Positions 1 to 10,649 of a DNA stretch of 64,000 bases are shown here, piece after piece. Numbering within the stretch: position 1 is the first letter of the stretch; the number at the start of each line of letters is the position of its first letter. Under the pieces are notes generated by a model, which saw only the letters and a list, made by a program, of their open reading frames with translations, was not told where the DNA came from and ran no database searches. Both the position numbers and the translations under genes were made by a program. Source of the stretch: Buxus sempervirens (taxonomy: Eukaryota > Streptophyta > Magnoliopsida > Buxales > Buxaceae); the NCBI GenBank assembly GCA_947561395.2, contig OX387194.1:22678048-22742047 (forward strand). Reading direction: 5' to 3'.

Positions 1-140
1 CCTAGATATGCATCTTTAAGCTGTTGATTAATTATGCGCCTTAAATGAGCATCCAGTCTATGTTGGATGAAATATTATTTCTGTTTCAAAGATATTTAAC
101 TTTATCTAATAATTATACATAATTAATGAGAAAAAGAAGG

Positions 141-2191
141 TGTGTGCACCTTGGGCGCGCTAAAAAAGCATGTTACATGTTTTATGGAGTCGCCACTACC
201 TGAAATGGTGCAGGTAGACACCTTATTTGATTTTTTGGTCTGCACCAGTGATTCCGGATAAGTGACCCGATTACAACCCAGGGAAGTCCTTGAACACACT
301 GGGTTGCCCCACCGAAATGGATTCCCTTAAATTAGTTGGATATTTAATGGGTTCTCTTATTTATTATTTTTATTTTTTTTCTAATTTTTTATCATTTTAA
401 GTGTACAACAAATATTAATCTATATGTACAAGGCCTCCACAAAATTACATCGAAAGTAAAGCAATATGAACAAAACGAAACCATGCTAAAACAATTTTCA
501 ACCACAAGAAAGAATCATTGCTTCAATGCTTGTTTCATTTACTTTTTCCCTTTCTTATTATTTATTATTTTTGTTTTGTTTTCTATTGTTTTTATCATGC
601 AAGATTAACTAATTACTAATTTACAAGGTAAGAAAATGAGACCACTTGAACTACTTTTAACCATGGCCTAATTACTAATTTACAAAGGAAAAAAAAAAAA
701 AAACTGAAACAACCTGAATTACTGTGCTATCCACATTCAAAGATTCATATCTCCCTCAATTCTTAACCAAATTGTGTGAAATTTGATTCCTTAGAATCAT
801 GACTTTAAACACTAAAATAAGCTATAGTAGTTTTCAAAAATTTATTTTCATTTAAGAGATATGAAGCTCCAAAATTTACTATTAGACATTTCCAATTGAA
901 AATCTGAACCAAAGAAAATTAAAAATAAAATACCTACTCATAGTGTAAGGTCTTGAGCATATTTTTAGATTAAACTAAAATAAAAATACCACAAATCTCA
1001 TGAAGGACTCTAGACTTGAATCAAACTAGAACTAGGTGAAAAAAGTTGGTTTATCTGGAAAACGGGTGCAAACCTAATGCAGGAAAAAAAAAATTCAGAA
1101 CTTTACATCTTTGTATTTTTTTTTTTTTTTTTTACATGATAAAATTACCCAAAGCCATCAAACATATATACATGTATCTTATCAATCATGTAATCTTATC
1201 TCAAAAATTGTAATGAAAGAGAGGTCTCATACAATGTATTAAACAAATGACTCACCTGTTATTGATTGACACTTTAAATCAGGTCTTGGAACCTTGGTGT
1301 GTCGTGAACAGCAGTTTTCCTTTCTCCCTCCTTGCTAGTAGACGTCCCTCTTCTTTTCTCTTCTTCTTCCTACTTGCTCTTCAGAGAGCTCTCTTACTTG
1401 CTGCCCCTTCTTTTTTTTTTCAAAGAACTCTCTTACTTTTTCTCCTCCCCTTTTGCTCCCAAATTCAAGCCCTTTTATAGAGAGTTCCCACCCCTTCAAC
1501 TTCTTAACCCCTAACCTTTCCTCTTCCTCTCCTAAACCTCTCATTTCCTTAACTTCTCCTCTTCCTCTCTTAAACAACTAACCCTTCCTCTTCCTCTCTT
1601 TAAACCCTTAACTCTTCCTCTTCCTCGCTTAAACACCCTCATTCAATTAGGTTTGGTCAAAGTCTATTTTGTCCCACATTTTTATTAGGCTTATATAATT
1701 TTTTTAAGCTTTGTCTCAATATCTCAAGAGAATATGAGTTGGACCAATTCATCCAGCTCGTTTCTCTTTTTTTATTTTTATTATTATTATGTTTTTAATC
1801 TTACACTTTTATTAACTTTGTTATTTATTTGCATAAGAAACCCCATTAGGAAACTTAATTATGTACTAAAACAACCCCACAAAATTTTAATTTATCATTG
1901 GTTACATGGCAGCCACCATGGCATACACGTGGCTGCCATGTGGCATGCAATTTCGGTTTTGTAAAAATCCCCAAACTACCCTTTATTTCTTTTATTCATA
2001 ACTTAGCCGTTTGAGGTCCGATTTGAGCATAGTTTGGTGCATTGGAATCGGCTTAGAATTCTCTTTATTATGGGCTTGTTATTTAAAAAAGATGGGTCAA
2101 TTATAAAAACCTCGATTTACGTGCCCACATATATGCCGGTTTAAGATATGCTTTTTGGGCAATTTTATAATACAAAAATGGGGTGGTGACA
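141..2191 (-). repeat. Element A 3' LTR (left copy)
   Basis: In element orientation the LTR starts TGTCACCACCCC at 2191 and ends GGTGCACACA at 141. It aligns almost base for base with 10650-12708; differences are scattered substitutions and homopolymer length changes. It carries a TATA box on the minus strand (1473-1479). Upstream of that, at 1905-1941, is a perfect inverted repeat with 13 bp arms beginning ACATGGCAGCC and an 11 nt spacer. The stretch 1340-1640 is pyrimidine-rich on the plus strand; small reading frames there are compositional. Confidence 0.9.
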
Positions 2192-2204
2192 GCTGCCCCT
2201 CTTT
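2192..2204 (-). promoter_or_regulatory. Polypurine tract of element A
   Basis: On the minus strand this reads CAAAGAGGGGCAGC-like purine-rich sequence directly against the 3' LTR. This is the expected position of the plus-strand DNA primer. Element B has a very similar tract at 53588-53600. Confidence 0.75.
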
Positions 2205-2839
2205 GTCAGAGTCACCATGGTGATGAATGACAAAGAATAAAAAGAACCCCATTTTTGCACTTTGCATTTCTGTCGACATAACCGATGAGTCAGGTCCTTT
2301 ATTGTTTTCAAAAATGCGGAAGCGCCGGTGCAAGCTCTGCATTGCTTTAGCTCACTTCCAAGTTCAAGGGAATTTCCTTGCCATTGGGCATTTGGAATTG
2401 TTCCCTTTTTTAGTTTAAGTTGCAAATGATGGGTTGGACTTAGACTTACCGATTTGTTTCGGCGTTGATGCAAAAGTGCTTCAATAGTGTTTTTTTCCAC
2501 TTGTTTTTTCCATTGACTTTTGACTTCTTCTTTTATCTTTTCACTTTTTCTTTTTCTTTTCTTTTTTTAAGTTTTTTTTTTTGGTTTTGTTTTTTAAGTT
2601 TGAAGTTCTTTATCCCCCATGTAGGTACACTACCCTTTAACTCTATTTGGCTTCTAAAGGGTTTAAGAGTCACTGCTGTCCAGTACACCGAAGAGCTTCA
2701 AATCTTGGTTCAAATCCTATGATACAAAAGTGGGAAAATAAAAATTACAAAAGGGGCCATTTGCCCAGCAATTCTTCATTTTGTCTTCTTCTTCATGTCT
2801 TGATTCTCTGTCATTTTCAGGAATGGGAACATCTTGTTC

Positions 2840-4130
2840 AAATTTGCGGAGGCACCTTGCTCCTTAGGAACACCTTGTCCTTCAGTCTTGGGAGACGCTC
2901 TGCTCCTTTTCAGGTCTTTGCTTATTGTTCTTCAATTGGGAGGCTTTGGCCTCAACTTTTATGCGGTTTGGAGATTCTTTGCTCCAATGATGCCATGTCC
3001 TTCAGTCTTGGGAGACACCTTGCTCCTTAGGGACACATTTCCGTGTCATTTAGATGTAGGAGACACCTTGCTCCTTAGGGACACATTTCCGTGTCATTTA
3101 GATGTAGGAGACACCTTGCTCCTTAGGGACACATTTCCGTGTCCATTTAGATGTGGGAGATGCCTTGCTCCTTAGGGACACATTTTCGTGTCCATTCAGA
3201 TATGGGAAACGCCTTGCTCCTTAGGGATACATTTCCGTGTCCATTTAGATGTGGGAGACGCCTTGCTCCTTAGGGACACATTTCCGTGTCCATTAAGATA
3301 TGGGAGACGCCTTGCTCCTTAGGGACACATTTCTGTGTCCATTTAGATGTGGGAGACACCTTGCTTCGAAGGTCTTCAATCTTGGGAGACACCTTGCTCC
3401 ATTAGTTTAGGAGTCGCCTTGCTCCAGGGATGCCTTGCCCTTTTAGTCTTGAGAGACGCCTTGCTCCATGTGGTTGGGAGACACCTTGCTCCTTAATTTC
3501 GGAGTCGCTTTGCTCCAGGGACGCCTTGCCCTTTCAGTCTTGAAAGACGCCTTGCTCCATGTGGTTGGGAGACACCTTGCTCCTTAACTTCGGAGTTGCC
3601 TTGCTCCAGGGATGCCTTGCCCTTTCAGTCTTGAGAGACGTCTTGCTCTCTGTGGTTGGGAGACACCTTGCTCCTTAATTTCGGAGTCGCTTTGCTCTAG
3701 GGACACCTTGCCCTTTCAGTCTTGAGAGACACCTTGCTCTCTGTGGTTGGGAGACATTTTGCTCCTTCTATCTTGGGAGACGCCTTGCTTCTTAATTCTT
3801 CAATTTTGAGAGACACTTTGCTCCTTAGGGTTGGGAGACACCTTGCTCCTTCTGTCTTGTTTTTTGGGAGGCACCTTGACTTTTAATTCTTCAATTTTGG
3901 GAGACACCTTGGTCCTTAGGATTGGGAGACACCTTGCTCCTTTTGTCTTATTTTTTGGGAGGCACCTTGACTTTTAATTCTTCAATTTTGGGAGACACCT
4001 TGCTCCTTAGGATTGGGAGACACCTTGCTCCTTCTGTCTTGCTTTTTAGGAGGCACCTTGTCTTTTAATTCTTCAATTTTGGGAGACATCTTGCTCCTTA
4101 GGGTTGGGAGATACCTTGCTCCTTCAATCT
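2840..4130 (-). repeat. Tandem hairpin repeats in the 3' internal part of element A
   Basis: About 1.3 kb of degenerate tandem repeats. On the plus strand the core is GGGAGACRCCTTGCTCC, alternating with GGGACACATTTCCGTGTCC between about 3028 and 3350. The later part mixes three arm types around the same loop (ACGCCTTG-like): GGAG/CTCC, AGGG/CCCT (for example 3427-3440) and GAGAG/CTCTC (3633-3650 and 3724-3741). Open frames here come from the repeat. Its place between gag and the polypurine tract fits the repeat-rich 3' untranslated region known from large gypsy elements. Confidence 0.85.
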
Positions 4131-4285
4131 CTGTCCGACACGTGAGGTGTGCTGGGGATATCTTTGTCTTGCATCCGATGTGTGAGTACACTGTGATGGA
4201 TTTCTTCTTCGTCTAATGTGTGACTACATTGCGATGATTCTGTCTCGCACCCAACATGTGAGATGCGCTGTGGTGGCTTTGTCTG
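4130..4285 (-). repeat. Second hairpin repeat type in element A, shared with 18.4-19.2 kb
   Basis: Three units occur here, for example CATCCGATGTGTGAGTACAC then TGTGATG from 4174. They belong to the same repeat as the longer array at 18455-19195, in the same orientation. Outer arms pair as CATC/GATG in one unit and as CACC/GGTG in another (about 4248-4277). Confidence 0.75.
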
Positions 4286-4289
4286 TCTA

Positions 4290-6230
4290 TTTCAAGTTTT
4301 GTCAGTACCTGCAAAAGTTCATGTGGAGTTCAGTCAATTGGACTTCATCTGTTTATTATCAAAATTACATGTAAATTCAAGCAATTTCTTTTTGTTTAAA
4401 ATCTCTTGGGAATTCATTAAGAGTTTGGAGTTTCCTCTTTGAAGTGGGTCAACAACAAGACCAGTAATCTTTGGGTAAGTCACCCAACAATCTCATTTAG
4501 ACTTATGAAGTGGTGCCTCCTGGCAGTCCCTGTGAGGGTCTCAACATTTTTCGCCTTCAATAGCATGCCCCGGGTTGAAATGAGGGGAATTGTTTTGGTC
4601 CAGGGGATTTCTTTGGCACTACCCTTTCCCCAGCTCTTTTGCCTTCCTCTCTTGTTTTTTCTTTCCCCACCCTTGCCTGAGGGTTATGGAATGGTTTTTC
4701 TCTCAATTGGTTCCTTCTCTCAGGTTCGGTGTCTTGCCCCAGTCTGAGGGTCCTGTCAATTTCCACGGATCATGATCCAACGATCAGAGAGGACTTATTA
4801 ATAGGACAAAATGTAGGCTTTGGTTCCAGTGTTCAGAAATGAAGGATAAACGGGCTCAAACCCTATATAGCTTCATTCTATGGGTAACCATTATGTCTAG
4901 CCAAAGTTCTTTTGTTCTTTTGGTTCTGTCATTGCCAGTTCGTCTGAGATTCAGTGTTACATTCTCTGTAATCAGAAAGTACTTCATAATAGGACGAAAC
5001 GTAGGCTGGGTTCAAGGGTCCAGAAGAAATGGTATAGAGACTCAAAATTGATGAGTGGGCTAAGGGCCATGTTCTGTCCATTTTTCTTGTTAGGGCTTGC
5101 TTCATCTTTTGTCTCCTCAACTTTGTGCCCAACTTTGCTTGGTAGTTTTTTTCTTCTTTTCCATCTTTGTTCTTTTTTCTTATTCTTTCTTTCTGGGGTT
5201 ATTTATCCCAATCTTTGACTTTTTTTTTGAGGGTTTGCCCCAGTTCTTGTTTTTGCCTTTTTTCAAGGGATTGTTCCAGTTCCTTTTTCTCATTCTCGTT
5301 TCTTGGGGTTCACCCTGTGTGCCCCCTTTTTGCCCCTTTGTTTTTAGGTTGCTTTTCACTTCGCCCTATCTTCACCTTTGTCTTTCTTGTGTCTCCAATT
5401 TCATGAAGCTTCATGCTCCAGTTTTGAAGACAAAACATGGTAGGGTTAATGAAGGAATTGTTAGGCTCAAAATGTTTCGCTAGGGTTTCATCTTGTGTCA
5501 GATGATTTTTGGAGAAAATCAAGGATAGCCTTTCATGAGAAAATCAAGGATGGCCTTTCATCCTTTTACAGAGAATGTAATACTTGTCTTTGCACAATTA
5601 ACCGGCTTAAGAACCATTATCATCTTTATTCATTTTGTTTTTTCTTCTTTGCTTTTTGACTTTGCCCCAATTTGGGGTGGCTAGACATAACGTGGGTTAG
5701 AAATGAAACGATCAAGCTGAACATGTTTGACTAGCAGAATTTATTTGAAGTGTCTTAGCCAAAAATGGCCTCTCATCATTTCATCGGGATCATTGATCCT
5801 GAATCATGTCAGTGACCCCCGACTGGTATGGGTACCTTGCCATTTTCCTTTTTCTGTCTCCAATCACAGCTTGCCCCAGTGTTTGGCAAGGTAGGTTTCA
5901 AATGTGCGGGGGATCCCTTGGCTAGGTCGAGACCCGCACAGTTTGTGCTGTTTGGCACATTCCATTTGTCAAATTTGATTGACCAGGTTTATCCCGAGAT
6001 CATAGTCATGTCTTGGTGTGGCCCAATAGTCTAGTGATTTCCCAAAAGATTTCATAAGTTGGCAAAAAGAAACATGCTGTCAAGTTCAGAATTGAAACGA
6101 AAAGAAAAGATAGACAAAAAAAAAAAAAGAGTAGCAAACTATGCAAGGAGTGGCCGACGCAAATCGGCGTTCTTGGAATTCAGCTGCATGCCATGGGAGG
6201 AATCCTTTAAGTGCTTTCCTTGTCATTCTT
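4290..6230 (-). other. Non-coding internal region of element A
   Basis: No intact gene is visible. Short stretches match, in reverse complement, the post-gag region of element B. One is the segment near 5490-5570 (a repeated phrase on aggregated 'aaaatcaaggatggcc' type words), matched around 45780-45815. Another is the segment near 5665-5695, matched near 45690-45715. It is therefore a shared, probably untranslated block rather than host DNA. Confidence 0.55.
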
Positions 6231-6237
6231 TTCCACA

Positions 6238-7020
6238 TCATCTCCTCCTTTCTGGGGGGATGGCTGATTCAGATATCCAGATCTGTGCTAGCTTGTCAGA
6301 AATATCTTGTCCTTTAGCAGATCTTGGTTTCTCGATAAGCTCCTTCAAGAGTCCTTGATCAATCAAGTCTTGAATGTCATGCCGTAGATCCCAACATTGC
6401 TCTGTGCTATGCCCCGGGAAACCCATGTGGTAAGCACAAAATTGACCTGGTTTATAACTGCGGCTAGCCGCTGCTCGCGGGCTAGGCTACTTAAGCTGTA
6501 AAAGGCCTTCCTTTAGCAAGTCGGGTAATATCTGGACTGGTTGGATGTTCAGAGGGGTGAATTGTCTCTTAAACCTAGCCTGCATTTCTTCTAGAGTCCT
6601 CTTTGGGAGATCCTTCGAATGATTCATCAATCTGTCATGCTTCCCTTTGCCATAGTGGGCACTCAGCTTGTTTGCGAATTGGGGACCATCTGCTGCTACG
6701 ACTCTTCCTTTCCTTCTTTGCTTTTGACCATCTGCTAAGGTGGGTGGAAGGCTTACTTCCTGGTTGCTCCAGGGTATCTCTCCCTTCAAGCTCTTGATCT
6801 CTTCTTCAAGAATACCTACTCGAGATCGTAACTCAAAATTCTTTTCCCCTAATGCTTCCCAGCATTTGTTCCATGTTTCTTCCCTGATTGTTATCGTCTA
6901 CAATAGGCTTTGTAGAGAAGCCACTATGCTGATTATTTGCTGGGCTGCATCAAGACTTGTTTCTGGGATACGGTCCATGTTGATCGCCAATGAGGTTTCT
7001 GCCAAGAGAAACAAACATTA
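6238..7020 (-). pseudogene. Second gag C-terminal module in element A (broken)
   Basis: Reading leftward, a frame open from about 6905 encodes a short coiled-coil-like stretch (RVGILEEEIKSLKGEIPW), then a basic linker and the motif FTPLNIQPVQILPDLLKEG. A TAG stop follows at about 6486, and the same frame then continues into CAYHMGFPGHSTEQCW, a C-x2-H-x5-H-x4-C zinc-knuckle-like motif, ending at 6238. An earlier TAG sits near 6906. The first gag (7183-9238) has the same linker and knuckle, so this is a second, diverged copy lacking the main capsid-type region. It may be a partial duplication or a recombinant with another element. The product was probably an RNA-binding gag tail; it is not intact now. 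Confidence 0.65.
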
Positions 7021-7062
7021 GAAAGCAGAGTATATGATATGAAATACCAAGATGCATGATGA

Positions 7063-7190
7063 TGATGATTTTTTTTTTCTTTTTCTTTTCTTTCTTTTCT
7101 TTTTTGTTCTTTCTTTTTTTTTTTTTGTTTTTTTTTTTGGTTTTGTTTGTTGTTTTTTCTTCTTTTTTTTTATCTTTTTTTTTTAATCCG
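7063..7190 (-). repeat. Long polypyrimidine (plus) / polypurine (minus) tract
   Basis: About 125 bases of almost pure T with some C on the plus strand, directly after the gag stop. It separates the first gag from the second gag C-terminal module. No coding function is visible. Confidence 0.8.
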
Positions 7191-8054
7191 ACAGAGGATC
7201 AATTTTGAGTTCCCCAGCTTCAAGAAGATCTTGGACTGCATGACGAAGGCCCCAACATCCATCAGTGTCATGGCCTTGTGCACCCATGTGATATTCACAG
7301 CTCTTGTTTGGATCATAGCCCTTCATTTTTGACGCCTTAGGATTTGGCGTTGCCAGTTGCAAGTGTCCCTCTCTCAAGAGCGTCGGTAATAATTCGGCCA
7401 TCGTATATGGAAGCGGAGTGAATTCCCGGTTCTTTCTTTCCTCCTTGGTAAGACGCCTCTTGAGGCGAGACATGGTATCGTTAGCGGAGGGAAGGTTCAC
7501 GCTTCTTGAGGAATGGATGTGAAATGGCGCAGAAGGTTGTATATGGTTAACTGTACTTGTGCCGTCGTCATTCTCCTGCTTCTTGTCTCTTAAGATTGTT
7601 CCATGCAGCAAGTTTGTTATGGAGCCCCCGAGCTTCTCCATTTTAACTGCATCCTCAATTCTATCTGCTGCCATGATTAGGTCGGTGAAACTTGCAGTGC
7701 ATTGTCCCAACAGCATTGTAAAGTATGGTTGTCCCAGCGAGGATATGAACAAGGAAGTCCGCTCTTGTTCAAGAAGAGGGGGTTGTACCACGTTGGCTAA
7801 TTCCATCCACCTTTTAGCGTAGTCTCTCACAGACTCGCTATTCCTCTTTGACAATCTCTGCAATTCTGCCCGGGTTTGAACCATTTGGTTATTTAAGCGG
7901 TATTGCTGGACGAACACGGCGGCGAGGTCATTCCATGTCTTAACCTTCTGCTTATCCAAACTTAGGAACCAAGAATATGCTGCCTTAGTTAGAGATCTCT
8001 GGAAGAATTGAACCATTATCTTTTCATCCTTTGCATATTGGCACATGTCGCCAA
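7183..8054 (-). CDS. gag: Element A gag, C-terminal part (capsid core and zinc knuckle)
   Basis: Codes for 287 residues from an ATG at 8046, in frame with the upstream part across the hAT target site. The first 130 residues match the plant retrotransposon gag core: a WFLSLDKQKVKTWNDL segment, then LSKRNSESVRDYAKRW, VVQPPLLEQE and LFISSLGQPYF. A basic linker with FTPLPYTMAELLPTLLREG follows, then CEYHMGAQGHDTDGCW, a C-x2-H-x5-H-x4-C knuckle, and a short tail ending at 7183. Gag packages the element RNA in cytoplasmic particles. This half has no internal stop. The annotated ATG is simply the first one after the insertion; the original start is at 9238. Confidence 0.85.
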
Positions 8055-8710
8055 TAGGGCTGTCAATGGGTCGGATAAAGATCCGAATTCGACCCGATTA
8101 TCCGAATATGGATCTTAGCTTTAGATCCGATTATCCGAATAAGATCCGATTATCCGAATCCGATTATATTTGGATTCAAATATGGTATTGCACATATTCG
8201 ACCCGATAAAAGATTCGACCGTTTATTTTTGTATATATATTATGTTTTTTTAGGCCTTTTAAAGTCTTTTTATATATTAGTATAGAAAGAATGAAGGTTT
8301 CATATAATATTCATTGATTTAATGTCATAGTATAAGACAAATATGAATTAATACATCCTTATTTGATCCAAAACCTCCTATTTTGAAACATTTTTTGCTC
8401 TGAAATTCCATTGTCCAGAACAAGCTGGTTGTTCTAAGTTCCGAGGTACGGTTTTTTTTTGTTAGTCGCTCAATACCTACTATTGCGTGGTGCTTCAAAT
8501 TTGAAGTTCAAACCCATTTCTCATTTAAATCCCTCTCTGACTTCGATCCGAATCCGATCCGAATTTGATCCGAATCCGAAATTGGCGAATTCGAATATAA
8601 GATTTAGGTCCGTGGTTTGAATACGGATCTGAAATCTAAGATCCGAAAACATTCGGATTCAAATATGAATATACATATATCCGACTGTATCCGACCCGTT
8701 GACAGCCCTA
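8055..8710. mobile_element. Non-autonomous hAT element (656 bp) inserted in gag
   Basis: Terminal inverted repeats read TAGGGCTGTCAATGGGTCGG at the left end and its complement CCGACCCGTTGACAGCCCTA, with one mismatch, at the right. A perfect 8 bp target-site duplication GTCGCCAA flanks it (8047-8054 and 8711-8718). Both features are typical of Ac-like hAT transposons. The interior is AT-rich, with repeated ATCCGAAT/GATCCGAA words near both ends, which are probably subterminal transposase-binding motifs. There is no transposase gene, so it was mobilised in trans. Confidence 0.95.
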
Positions 8711-9238
8711 GTCGCCAACATACGATCGCAGGTGTATCAAAGGACAGCCAGTGCCGTCGAAACTATGCAGTTCTAGACATCGGAATTTTGTTGGAAGTTG
8801 GATGTGTGGGAAGAAGCACAGGCTCTCTAGAGTGGTTTCATCCTGCATTGGGTTGGGTTGGAGTTGCTTCAAGAGATCTTCTTTCATTGCGGCCATTCGA
8901 GTCTTATTGTCTTCCTTCATTGCTGCCAATATTTCTTCAAGTTGGGCCTCCCGTGCCTTATTCCGATCTTGCTCTTTTTGCCCCAATTGGACAGACACAA
9001 ATGGTTCCTGTTGTGGAGGATGGATGGGATCTGCCATCGAAGGTGGGAACGGAGTATCCTGCGGTGGCGGATGTGCTGCCATTAGTGCTGGCTGAGGGGG
9101 TTGCTCCTGCTGGATTTCTAGCATTTGAATTCTCATAGCTGGCATCATGGCCACCTGTTGGCTTAGATCCATTATGACCGGTTGTTCTTCAACCCCTTGC
9201 TGTGGGGATGACGGAGTTGGTACCTCAGAAGAATTCAT
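8711..9238 (-). CDS. gag: Element A gag, N-terminal part
   Basis: Starts at ATG 9238 and encodes about 175 residues before the hAT insertion. Residues 1-90 are rich in Gln, Pro and Met. Residues about 95-130 are charged and heptad-like (KAREAQLEEILAAMKEDNK), a likely coiled coil. A segment FFPHIQLPTKFR followed by SFDGTGCPLIHLRSYVGD leads into the capsid core, which resumes on the other side of the transposon in the same frame. The gag was apparently intact until the hAT landed. The related gag of element B has the same plan. Confidence 0.8.
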
Positions 9239-9239
9239 C

Positions 9240-10628
9240 GCAATCCTTTCTTACTGCGAGTACAGTGTTCTGAATGGTGGTCTTGGTGTGAAATGTTCGA
9301 AGATTATATCAAGAAGCTGGCTTGTTCTTCATTGCACCATCCTGAAAGTCTGTGTCAACAGATAGATATCAAAACACATCCCCAAAAGTGTGTGCACAGT
9401 CCTAGGAAAGGTTGATGCCTATCAAGGCACGACTCCTAGACATACTTGTGTAAGGAAGCACACCCAAGTCCTGACCAACCTTATCCTTTCATCTGCTAAT
9501 GTAAAACTTACAACTTGCCAGTTAGGACGAAAATTACATGATGTTCAAAAAGCTGAAAGAGAATGCAATCTTAGGGTTGTTAAGAACTTTAAGAAAGGAT
9601 ACATTTAATTTAAAAAGGGTAGGTTGAAAAGGCCTAATTCTAGGGTTCAACTTTCTTTGTTCTGATCTGGACTGTTTTCATCTGCTTAAAGACTGATCTG
9701 GACTCAAGATACTTCCTGTGGACTCAATGGGGAGAGGCCCACGGCTCTCAGGACTCAATGCATGGATCTGGGGTGGTTCCCCTGATCAAAGTTTAGGTAA
9801 GCTCCCTAATTTAGGGCTGAGGTAGCCCGGAATCTAGGGTCTACTAAATTTGATACAAAAGAAGACAAGGGTTGCTGCCCCTGATGGACTCTTGGGTTTT
9901 AGACTTTATTCATCATTCACATTCACATTCATATAGTAGGGTGTATCAGAACATTAGGTGGGAAAAGGGTACCCAGCCCGAGACAAATGCCTACAAGGGT
10001 CTGAGCCAAGTACTAGACCCTCGTATACCACGGCAAGAAACCAGTGGCGCTATAGGAATCCAGATACCTGGGGGGATGTTTTACCTCGCTTTCCCTGGCA
10101 AGCCAAGGGTGCGTGAGGTTAATACCATCTCAAAATTTGTTTATACGATAAAGAAGGGTGGCTGCTAGAAAGATCTAGGTTTTGGTAATCATTCAATTGG
10201 ATCACCCACGTGGGATCCCTCGCACGTGTCACCCCACACAATTTATATCAAAGCATGTAAAGAAACCACATGTGCGGGAGTGCACATGTGTGCATGGGAA
10301 GGAATTTTCATTGTCTCATATAGTAAAGTGATGAATTGGTACACAAAACGATGTTCCGGGAGAGTTCCCAGGTAATTGGAGGGGTCACAGTGGTCCCACT
10401 TAAAAACCAATTTCCTTAGGCAATTATCTCGTCCTTTATGACAGAACTCCCCAGAATATGTTTTTGCGTATATTCAACACTTACTAACTAAGGTGGCAAA
10501 TCTTCCTTGACCCATTTGTGCAAGTGTGTGTATATGTACAAAAAGAGTGTGCGTGCATGTGCAAGTGTGTGCACATGTGCAAAGAATAAACCCATTATAA
10601 TCCAACTAATCAAACCGGGTTAGGTCAG
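9240..10628 (-). other. Leader of element A between primer site and gag
   Basis: There is no convincing gene in this 1.4 kb. It is homologous to the start of the leader of element B: the phrase around 9385-9440 corresponds to 40930-40990 in reverse complement. An acceptor-like site CTTTCAG/G ends at 9342, about 100 bases before the gag ATG. Confidence 0.6.
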
Positions 10629-10646
10629 TCCCCAGTGGAGTCGCCA
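10629..10646 (-). promoter_or_regulatory. Primer-binding site of element A
   Basis: The minus strand reads TGGCGACTCCACTGGGGA, three bases inside the 5' LTR. It starts with TGG, as expected for pairing with a tRNA CCA end. This site type is common in the Tat/Ogre branch and is usually assigned to tRNA-Arg; that assignment is from memory. Element B has the same site with C to T at the fourth base. Confidence 0.9.
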
Positions 10647-10649
10647 AGC

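Noticed and set aside
1247..1577. Overlapping Ser/Leu/Phe-rich and Glu/Lys-rich frames, also at 11897-12094
   Set aside because: Both strands of the CT-rich LTR leader; compositional.
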